A program made the position numbers and the translations under genes. 64,000 nucleotides of DNA, from the NCBI GenBank assembly GCA_945875845.1, contig CAMCMB010000008.1, positions 1 through 64,000 of the forward strand. The letters are read 5' to 3'. This DNA is from Pirellula staleyi DSM 6068. Its GTDB lineage: Bacteria; Planctomycetota; Planctomycetia; Pirellulales; Pirellulaceae. Shown in pieces: positions 54,521-61,146 of this stretch; position 1 is the first letter of the stretch, and each line of letters begins with the position of its first letter. The notes under the pieces were generated by a model. That model was not told the DNA's origin and searched no databases. It worked only from the letters and a program-made list of their open reading frames with translations.

Positions 54521-55201
54521 ATGCTTGACAGCGCCACGCTTTCCAATCTTCCGGAGTTAATCCGACGCAGGATTTCGAAGCCTGAAGATCGTCGCATGGC
54601 GTGCGCTGCGCATCGTGCGTTGGCTCCTGAATTCGCTTACGGTCGACATCGAGGTCCTGCACCTCGCTTTGCGCATCAAGCGGCCGTCCTGATCAGTTTG
54701 ATCCCGATCGCTCATTCCGAATGGACGATCCCATTGACGCTGCGGCCAACCCAAATGGCCGACCACGGAGGACAAGTTTCGTTGCCAGGCGGCCGCTCGG
54801 ACTCAGGTGAAACGGTTTGGCGCACGGCTTGTCGGGAATTTGGCGAAGAGCTTGGATGCACGACCGAGTACCTTCAACCCGTCGGCCAACTGAAGCCCGT
54901 ATATGTGTACGCTAGCCGACATATGGTGACACCGATGGTGGGCGTATGTTCGTTGCGTCCCTCCTTTCGTCCCAATCCCGACGAAGTTGCCGAATTGATC
55001 TTGATGCCGCTGCGGGATTTGATCGCAGACGAATCGATTACCGTTGGCATCATGCGGAAAGGGTCCATCGAATACGAAGCGCCTGGATTTCGCGTTGGAG
55101 AACACTTCGTCTGGGGAGCGACAGCGATGGTACTCGCGGAACTTCGCACAACCATTCGAGAAATCATCGCCGAACAGCAGCAAGAGCCACGGATGACGTA
55201 A
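54521..55201 (+). CDS. NUDIX hydrolase, CoA-pyrophosphatase-like
   Basis: This 226-residue protein contains a complete NUDIX box, GGRSDSGETVWRTACREFGE followed by ELG, near residues 90-112, with the R-E-x2-E-E catalytic set. It is preceded by HGGQVSLPGG, typical of the CoA/NADH diphosphatase group (NudL-like). Residues after it (QLKPVYVYASRHMVTPMVGV) also fit that group. It would cleave CoA or a related nucleoside diphosphate derivative to phosphopantetheine and 3',5'-ADP; the exact substrate is not certain. Two in-frame Met codons lie near the start, and ATG 54521 gives the usual length. Confidence 0.88.
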   Translation: MLDSATLSNLPELIRRRISKPEDRRMACAAHRALAPEFAYGRHRGPAPRFAHQAAVLISLIPIAHSEWTIPLTLRPTQMADHGGQVSLPGGRSDSGETVWRTACREFGEELGCTTEYLQPVGQLKPVYVYASRHMVTPMVGVCSLRPSFRPNPDEVAELILMPLRDLIADESITVGIMRKGSIEYEAPGFRVGEHFVWGATAMVLAELRTTIREIIAEQQQEPRMT

Positions 55202-55235
55202 TGTGGTTGCTAAATGTAGTATTGAAGCCGATTGG

Positions 55236-55530
55236 GAAGAGCCCGTGCGCGGATTGCTCGGCCGGTTGTAGCATGGGGCTCCGGCCCCGTGCGCGGATTG
55301 CCGAGCCGGATGTCGTGCGGGCTCAGAGGCCCACACTACGGCGCGGAGTGCCGAGCCGGTTGTAGCATGGGGCTCCGGCCCCGTGCGCGGATTGCCGAGC
55401 CGGATGTCGTGCGGGCTCAGAGGCCCACACTACGGGGCGGATTGCTCGGCCAGATGTAGCATGGGGCTCCGGCCCCGTGCGCGGATTGCCGAGCCAGATG
55501 TCGTGCGGGCTCAGAGGCCCACACTACGGC
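55236..55530. repeat. Transposase-associated palindromic repeats, cluster 1
   Basis: Three tandem 94-base units each hold an X element (GTAGCATGGGGCTCCGGCCCCGTGCGCGG, given in two parts: palindrome GGGGCTCCGGCCCC at 55275, 55369 and 55463) and a Y element (TGCGGGCTCAGAGGCCCACA, with arms GGGC...GCCC). X and Y alternate with spacer GATTGCCGAGCCGGA. The cluster lies between the NUDIX gene and the 3' end of the transposase gene. Confidence 0.9.
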
Positions 55531-55560
55531 GGAGGGTTGAGACGTTTTTCGATTAACGAG

Positions 55561-56250
55561 CTAGCTTACAAATGCCCACCCAAGCTTCTCCCATTCAGGG
55601 TTTACCCACAACCGACAAGACTCGCTAGATCGACCCGCTTTACTTGGGTTTTTTCCAATATATTGCAAGCATTGCCAAAGATGTTCCGGATCTCGAACAA
55701 TTCGATCAAAGCTTTCCCGTTGCCAGATCGTACCGGATTGATTGAGGTGCTCATTTATTTTCTTCGCAGTGAAGGATTTACAGCTTCCAAGTATATCCTC
55801 CAACTCGAGGTTGGATGTTAGCAGCGGTCGCAGGATGCAATGAACATGGTTGGACATGACGACGCTTGCGCCAAGTTCATAGCGGACTCGATGAAAACAT
55901 TGAAGCGATTCGTCAACGGTTTTCGAAAGCTGTTCGTCTTGCAAAACACAGCTTCCCATTCCTTGATCCAGCCAATATTCGACGCGTTCGAAAAGAACTC
56001 GACCTAAGTGATCCAACGCTTGCTTGCTTTGGGGTGGTGGATTTTTAGCCAACCATTCCCTTCGAAGCCGCTTCAAGAGTTCGATGCAGTGCGAAGGGAT
56101 TGAGTCGTCGAGTCGAAAGGTCACAAAATAAGTGGCCCCTTGCTGCCTCCAATGGGGCAGGTTCCGCATGTAAACCTTCATCGGAAGATCTTCACGAAAT
56201 CCTTGGAAATTCGGTGGAGGGTCGAGGTTCCAAGTGTCTTCGTCACGCAC
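55561..56250 (-). mobile_element. REP-associated tyrosine transposase (RAYT, IS200-related)
   Basis: This 229-residue protein is of the Y1 HUH transposase class. YFVTFRLDDSIPSHCIELL opens the fold, the HUH motif lies in VVMSNHVHCILRPL near residue 132, and the likely nucleophile tyrosine in LWQCLQYIGKNPSKAG near 197. WQRESFDRIVRD is the family signature before it. RAYT proteins cut and rejoin single-stranded palindromic REP DNA. The gene is bracketed by the X/Y palindrome clusters at 55236-55530 and 56299-56471, which are its expected substrates. There are no IS200-type ends or accessory tnpB. The gene looks intact. Confidence 0.9.
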
Positions 56251-56298
56251 AATCGAACTCCGAGTCAGTCGGAAAAAATGGTTTTTGGTCTATCACGA

Positions 56299-56471
56299 AC
56301 GTAGCATGGGGCTCCAGCCCCGTGCGCGGATTGCTGAGCCAGTTGTAGCATGGGGCTCCAGCCCCGTGCGCGGATTGCTGAGCCAGTTGTAGTGCGGGCT
56401 CAGAGGCCCACACTACGGCGATCGCTACCAACTGCTAGACCGACTGTAGCATGGGGCTCCGGCCCCGTGCG
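56299..56471. repeat. Transposase-associated palindromic repeats, cluster 2
   Basis: X elements start at about 56300, 56344 and 56446, with one Y element at about 56391-56416. They have the same core palindromes as cluster 1, though two X copies carry GGGGCTCCAGCCCC instead of GGGGCTCCGGCCCC. The cluster sits on the 5' side of the transposase. The rest of the gap 56251-56724 is leader sequence of the next gene and shows no separate gene. Confidence 0.9.
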
Positions 56472-56724
56472 AAGAAGCATCGAATTGATTAGGAGTCTGT
56501 GACGCACTGGTTAGTTTGATTGCATTTCGCGATTCCATTTTCCCGGTAATTGGCTTGTATTTTTTTGTGGAGTTTTCGCAAAATTTTTCGAGGATGCAAC
56601 TTGACGAGTGAAAAGAATCGCTTTTTAATCTTCTCGCTTTGAACGCTCCAGTAGTGTGCCGGGTATTTTTTCCGGTGCGGGCGGTCAACACTTGGCATGT
56701 ACACAAAAAAGGGGGTTTCGACTT

Positions 56725-57330
56725 ATGAAGCTATTTGTATTGGGATTGGCAGTAATTGCTGCAACAATGTTCGGCGGAGTCGCCGCACACGCAGGTTTTG
56801 TTACAGGTGGGGTAGCTTTTACCGGCACGCCGGCTAACGACTCGTCTGGAACTGTTTTGGACACTAGGAACGTTACCTCGGTAACCAAGACAGGTGGTTC
56901 ATTGGATTTTTCACATCCAGGCATTCCTAATTTCACAACCCTTTGGGGGGATTTCACATTCACAAACCCAATGCCTTCTGGCGGGGTTTTTTCCCTGTCC
57001 AACGCCACGTTCGGGACTTTTACGTCTGCCACACTTGTCTCGGACAACTTCGATACTGGGATCGTTGCTGGTAATGGCAGCCGTACTATCGTTTACTCCG
57101 GAGTTTTCGAGGCGGGATCACTGTTTAGTGCGGGTCTTCAAGATGCAACTTTCGCAAACTTAACGCTCACCCTCAGCCAAAGTACAATCTTGGGTGTCAC
57201 GAGCTTTTCGACGACTGTTGACATGACCGCCAGCGGTACCGGACCTGCGGCGGTTCCAGAGCCTACCTCGATTGCTCTGTTCGGTCTCGGCGCACTGGGA
57301 TTGGTTGCTCGACGATTCCGTCGCAAATAA
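56725..57330 (+). CDS. PEP-CTERM sorting-domain protein
   Basis: From ATG 56725 the product is 201 residues. A signal peptide (KLFVLGLAVIAATMFGGVA, ending near AHAG) precedes a Gly/Ser/Thr-rich beta domain with no cysteines. The C-terminus is a textbook PEP-CTERM tail: VPEPTSIALFGLGALGLVAR followed by RFRRK, which exosortase processes in the inner membrane. Such proteins usually go to the surface or extracellular matrix. No exosortase gene is in the window. An upstream frame start at 56656 is less likely because the signal peptide begins at 56725. A strong terminator follows 29 bases after the stop. Confidence 0.93.
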   Translation: MKLFVLGLAVIAATMFGGVAAHAGFVTGGVAFTGTPANDSSGTVLDTRNVTSVTKTGGSLDFSHPGIPNFTTLWGDFTFTNPMPSGGVFSLSNATFGTFTSATLVSDNFDTGIVAGNGSRTIVYSGVFEAGSLFSAGLQDATFANLTLTLSQSTILGVTSFSTTVDMTASGTGPAAVPEPTSIALFGLGALGLVARRFRRK

Positions 57331-57359
57331 TCTAAACGATGTTAGATTTGAAAAATGTT

Positions 57360-57393
57360 AAAACGCACTCTCGTCTCGGGAGTGCGTTTTTTT
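57360..57393 (+). terminator. Rho-independent terminator of the PEP-CTERM gene
   Basis: AAACGCACTC (57361-57370) pairs with GAGTGCGTTT (57380-57389), with a nine-base loop and a run of seven T. This is a textbook terminator. Confidence 0.95.
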
Positions 57394-57544
57394 GGAGTTC
57401 CGCAGAATTTGCGGTTAAAAACGGTCTAAGCGCCCCAAGCAGGTCGATTCGACGAAGCGCATCTTTGCAGCCCTATCTTTTGTCGGCCAATCCCATTTGG
57501 GGAAGGGCCATGCGATGCTGTCCAGGTTTTCCCCAAAGAATACG

Positions 57545-58063
57545 TTAACCCGCACTAGCTGCAATGAGAATCGCCATCCCATACCAAATGGAGATCCCCA
57601 TTGCCGAAATGATCGCATTGGTCAGGCTTGGCTTGATTGGGTGAGCGGCGGCAAGAGACGCAGCACATGCGATGTAAGGGATGGTGAAAAACAAAAATTC
57701 CGACCAGCTTTCGTGAGCAAGGAATGCAACGGGTGCCACAAGAATCCAAACCATGATTTCTGTCGATCCACGAAGCCATCCAGAGCCAAGGAAGAGCAGT
57801 GCTGGCAGTACCAGCAAGCTTGTCAAAACCGTTCCTCGCCAGGGCAGTACGTAGATGTACAAGGCGTGTGCAGCGATGCCCGCGACGATCGCAAACGACC
57901 AAGTAATCACAATTGCGCTTGGCTCTCGTCGAAATTCCGAGAGCAGGCAGAGCCACAAAGCGAACACGGCCGTCAATGCGAACAAGCTACGAAGGCTGAG
58001 AGGGCGAGTCTTGCGATTTGGCGTCGGTCTAGTTGCATCTTGGTTTTTGATGTTGTCAGGCAT
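57545..58063 (-). CDS. Multi-pass membrane protein of unknown function
   Basis: This 172-residue protein has a short basic N-terminus (PTPNRKTRPLSLRSLFALTA) and four or five membrane helices: LFALTAVFALWLCLLS, AIVITWSFAIVAGIAAHALY, VLTSLLVLPALLFL, IMVWILVAPVAFLA, and a last one, IISAMGISIWYGMAILIAA. There are no catalytic or binding motifs that I recognise. It stands alone between the terminator of the PEP-CTERM gene and an X/Y repeat cluster. The N-terminal RPLSLRSLFALTAVFA pattern is common in small planctomycete membrane proteins. Confidence 0.75.
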   Translation of the reverse strand: MPDNIKNQDATRPTPNRKTRPLSLRSLFALTAVFALWLCLLSEFRREPSAIVITWSFAIVAGIAAHALYIYVLPWRGTVLTSLLVLPALLFLGSGWLRGSTEIMVWILVAPVAFLAHESWSEFLFFTIPYIACAASLAAAHPIKPSLTNAIISAMGISIWYGMAILIAASAG

Positions 58064-58113
58064 GGAGACATCATAGTGCAGGCGACGCGTTTAGACTCAC
58101 TGGGGTGGGAGCC

Positions 58114-58257
58114 GGTTGTCGTGCGGGCTCAGAGGCCCACACTACGGCGATTACGGCGATCGCTATCAACTGGCTAGACCTACTGTAGCATGGGGCTCCG
58201 GCCCCGTGCGCGGATTGCTGAGCCAGTTGTCGTGCGGGCTCAGAGGCCCACACTACG
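58114..58257. repeat. Transposase-associated palindromic repeats, cluster 3
   Basis: The order is Y, X, Y with cores TGCGGGCTCAGAGGCCCACA and GGGGCTCCGGCCCC. The X core is at about 58191-58204. It lies between the membrane protein and argC, about 1.9 kb from the transposase gene. The rest of 58258-58376 is the argC leader. Confidence 0.88.
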
Positions 58258-58376
58258 TTTTCCCTTTCAACACATTGCAATTGCAACCGGACATTTTTTG
58301 GTAGAATCTGGCGGTGGCGATTCAGCCATTTACTGCTCCCCCTACGCCCCTTCCGAAATAAGAAAACCAATCCACA

Positions 58377-59387
58377 ATGATTCGTGTAGGCATTATTGGT
58401 GCGTCTGGTTACACGGCTATCGAAGCCATCGATCTACTGCTCAATCACCCCGGCGTTCAAATCGTTGCTGCAACCAGTCGTCAGGCGGACGGCAGTATGA
58501 TCGCGGATATGCATCCAAGCTTGGTTCGCCGCGTGCGACTTGCCGTCGAGGATTTATCACCCGTTCAAGTCGCAGAACGATGCGATGTTGCGTTCTCCTG
58601 CTTGCCACACGGGGCTTCGGCACATCATGTTATGCAATTGTTAGACGCAGGTTGCCGCGTCATCGATCTTTCGGCAGACTACCGACTGAGCACCCCTGCC
58701 TTGTATCAGAAATGGTACGGTGAAGTGCATCCGGACGCGGGGCGGTTGGGTGTCACGCCGTACGGATTGCCCGAGTTGTTCCCAAACGACCTTCGCGACA
58801 GCAAGCTTGTTGCAAATCCTGGATGCTACCCGACCTCAGCGATCCTGCCGCTAGCCCCCCTACTCAAAGAAGGGCTGATTTCCCCTCAAGACATCATCGT
58901 CGACAGCAAGTCTGGGGTGAGCGGCGCCGGACGCACACCCAAGTTAGGAAATCTTTATTGCGAAGTGAATGAGAGCATTTCCGCCTACTCGGTTGGCAAT
59001 CATCGCCACCAACCCGAGATCGTGGACATCGTTCATCGCTATAGTGGCATTGAGCCCGAGGTTGTCTTCACACCGCATCTGGTACCCATGGAACGGGGAA
59101 TTCTGTCGACCATTTACGTTCATAAATCTTCCGGTGCATCACCCAATCAGATTCGCGAGTGCTTGAACACCTATTACGATGCGAGTTCCTTTGTACGAGT
59201 GGTTTCGCATCTGCCAGCCACTCGATTCGTTGCGAGAACGAACTATGTAGATATCACCGTACGCGAAAATGGACCAAGAATTATCCTCGTTTCGGCAATC
59301 GACAATTTGGTCAAAGGCGCAAGCGGTGCAGCGGTTCAAAATTTGAATCATATGTTTGGTCTCGAACCAACGCTTGGACTAAAGTAA
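58377..59387 (+). CDS. argC: N-acetyl-gamma-glutamyl-phosphate reductase
   Basis: This 336-residue ArgC reduces N-acetylglutamyl phosphate to the semialdehyde with NADPH in arginine synthesis. The NADP loop is VGIIGASGYTAIEAIDLL at residues 4-21. The catalytic cysteine is in LVANPGCYPTSAILPLAPLL near 146, and the NHRHQPEI histidine near 207 follows. No other arg genes are nearby. ATG 58377 gives the expected length. Confidence 0.95.
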   Translation: MIRVGIIGASGYTAIEAIDLLLNHPGVQIVAATSRQADGSMIADMHPSLVRRVRLAVEDLSPVQVAERCDVAFSCLPHGASAHHVMQLLDAGCRVIDLSADYRLSTPALYQKWYGEVHPDAGRLGVTPYGLPELFPNDLRDSKLVANPGCYPTSAILPLAPLLKEGLISPQDIIVDSKSGVSGAGRTPKLGNLYCEVNESISAYSVGNHRHQPEIVDIVHRYSGIEPEVVFTPHLVPMERGILSTIYVHKSSGASPNQIRECLNTYYDASSFVRVVSHLPATRFVARTNYVDITVRENGPRIILVSAIDNLVKGASGAAVQNLNHMFGLEPTLGLK

Positions 59388-59423
59388 GCATCCATTCACT
59401 TTCCTCTCACATTGGAGTCATTC

Positions 59424-60161
59424 ATGATTCGTAACTTGTTGTCGATTGCATTCTGCTTGGTCTGCTCGCCTGTGATCCTTGCCCAGCAACCTCAAAAGGC
59501 GCCCCCCGAATCCGCCGGCATGAAAACTATTTTCAACGGCAAGGATCTCAGTGGGTGGGATGGTGATCCAAAATTGTGGTCGGTGCGAGATGGCGTGATT
59601 CATGGCGAAACCACTCCCGAGAATGCGGCGGCCGGCAACACCTTTATCCTGTGGAAAGACGGCACCGTCAAGGATTTCGATCTTCGGCTTTCGTTCCGCT
59701 GCAACGCGACAAACAACTCGGGAATCCAGTATCGTTCGAAACATATTGTCGACGACAAGGTCAAGAACAAATGGGTCGTTCGTGGCTATCAGCATGAACT
59801 CCGAAACGAAGTGAATTTCCCGAACATTTCGGGCTTCATCTATGACGAAGGGGGCAAAAGAGGGCGCATCTGCTTGGTTGGCGAAAAAGCAAGTTGGGAA
59901 GCGGCCGGAAAGAAAGTCACTGGAAGTCTGATCGAACCCGAAGAGTTCAAGAAGCTATTTAAACTCGACAACTGGAACGATGTCGTGATCATCGGCAAGG
60001 GGAACAATATCAAGCACTACTTGAACGATCGGCTCATTCTTGACTTCACCGACAACGAGCCCACGCTCGCATTACGCGAAGGAATCGTTGCGTTGCAACT
60101 ACATGCGGGCAAGCCAATGTGGGTAGACTTCAAGAATATCCGACTGGGAATGGCCGAGTAA
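59424..60161 (+). CDS. DUF1080 / 3-keto-disaccharide hydrolase-type secreted protein
   Basis: From ATG 59424 the product is 245 residues. A signal peptide (NLLSIAFCLVCSPVILAQ) is followed by a concanavalin-like DUF1080 domain: FNGKDLSGWDGDPKLWSVRD near residue 40, GIQYRSKHIVDDKV near 100, GNNIKHYLNDRLILDFTDNE near 195, and a final LQLHAGKPMWVDFKNIRL. Relatives cleave or bind 3-keto glycosides, and planctomycetes have many. A GGAG ribosome binding site lies seven bases before the ATG, which decides it over an upstream TTG at 59412. It may be co-transcribed with argC (36-base gap). Confidence 0.93.
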   Translation: MIRNLLSIAFCLVCSPVILAQQPQKAPPESAGMKTIFNGKDLSGWDGDPKLWSVRDGVIHGETTPENAAAGNTFILWKDGTVKDFDLRLSFRCNATNNSGIQYRSKHIVDDKVKNKWVVRGYQHELRNEVNFPNISGFIYDEGGKRGRICLVGEKASWEAAGKKVTGSLIEPEEFKKLFKLDNWNDVVIIGKGNNIKHYLNDRLILDFTDNEPTLALREGIVALQLHAGKPMWVDFKNIRLGMAE

Positions 60162-60163
60162 AA

Positions 60164-60223
60164 GTGGGATAGGCTACCAGCCTGTCGTTAAAAAGTGGGA
60201 TAGGCTTCCAGCCTGTCGTTTTT
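60164..60223. repeat. Family C repeat, direct pair
   Basis: Two direct copies of GTGGGATAGGCTTCCAGCCT (first copy with CTACCAG) are each followed by GTCGTT. The T run after the second copy lies between the convergent DUF1080 and Uma2 genes and could help termination. Confidence 0.7.
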
Positions 60224-60238
60224 AACTTACCGAACGAT

Positions 60239-60865
60239 CTAATCATACCGCGGAGTCGGGTCTGTTTGAAACAAAGCATGGACAGGAACGCGGAAACCCT
60301 CGATGAGTTTGGAGCAAGCGATATCGTTACTCCGGAACTCGCCCACCTGATGATACTCGTGCTCCACTAAAGTGAGAACGAGTATCGACTGATGCATAGG
60401 GTCAATAATCCAATACTCGTCGATGCCAGCGGCAGCGTAGTCTCGCCTTTTTTCCTCCAAATCGCGTCGACGACTTTTGGGACCAGAACTTACGACCTCC
60501 ATAACGAGATCGGCGCCAAGCCAGTAATCGTCACGAACAAATCCTTGGTTGGCAGAGGTAGCAAAAACAATATCTGGCTCTCGAAACATACCCGGTCTCA
60601 ATTGCACGCGAAGTGGTGCCATGAGCGCCGTACCTAAATGTCGCTCTCGGACGAAGTCGGAAAGAAACCGTATCAGGCAAAGTACGATCTGTTGGTGAGT
60701 CGTCGTTGGCATTTCGAGTATTTCCAATCGACCATCTGTCAATTCAACCAGGTGGGTTAAGTCGTCGGTCAACTCCAAGTATTTGGAATCACTCCATTGG
60801 CCTTGGTGCGGGAAAAGGTATGCGATGTCCCAAGTTAGTTCAGGTGATTCAGGGACCATTGCCAC
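60239..60865 (-). CDS. Uma2 family (DUF820) nuclease-fold protein
   Basis: This 208-residue protein has the PD-(D/E)xK-like core of the Uma2 family: FREPDIVFATSANQGFVRDD near residue 95, LVMEVVSSGPKSRRRDLEEK near 120, then YAAAGIDEYWIIDP. These keep the acidic, E-x-V and lysine positions of the fold. Such proteins are numerous in cyanobacteria and planctomycetes, and their function is largely unproven; they are called putative restriction endonucleases by similarity. It stands alone with no methyltransferase or defence partner, so a defence role is not indicated here. Confidence 0.88.
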   Translation of the reverse strand: MAMVPESPELTWDIAYLFPHQGQWSDSKYLELTDDLTHLVELTDGRLEILEMPTTTHQQIVLCLIRFLSDFVRERHLGTALMAPLRVQLRPGMFREPDIVFATSANQGFVRDDYWLGADLVMEVVSSGPKSRRRDLEEKRRDYAAAGIDEYWIIDPMHQSILVLTLVEHEYHQVGEFRSNDIACSKLIEGFRVPVHALFQTDPTPRYD

Positions 60866-61000
60866 GATTCAATTCTCCACAGTTCGTCGTATGTCAACAA
60901 TACGCCTCTGCTTAGCTCAATGCCGCGATTGCATCATTGTAAACCGCATCTTAACGACCCGCCATAAGAATTCGAACCCTACCAGCTTCACTCTCGCTTG

Positions 61001-61082
61001 GTAGGGGAACAGCGCGAGCAGTCCAGTGAGGATTGGTAAATCACTCTAAGAATTCACCGGGCGGCTTGCGCCGCTCCGCGAA
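61001..61082. repeat. REP-like repeat family B, inverted pair
   Basis: GGTAGGGGAACAGCGCGAGC followed by AGTCCAGTGA faces GAATTCACCGGGCGGCTTGC and GCCGCTCCGCG. Layout and spacing match the copy at 29720-29798. It lies in the gap between the Uma2 gene and the 3' end of the last gene. Confidence 0.75.
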
Positions 61083-61146
61083 AAAACAATTGTTCGTACC
61101 GCAATTCAGTTCAACGACCAATTGCAGCTTAAACGCATGAAAACGC

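Noticed and set aside
55236-55530. Regular 94-base repeats that could suggest a CRISPR array
   Set aside because: The repeats include both palindromes and constant spacers, no unique spacers are present, and there are no cas genes. They are transposase-associated REPs.
60239-60865. Uma2-type nuclease-fold gene as part of a defence system
   Set aside because: No methyltransferase, toxin, helicase or other defence gene is adjacent; such genes are widespread singletons in this phylum.
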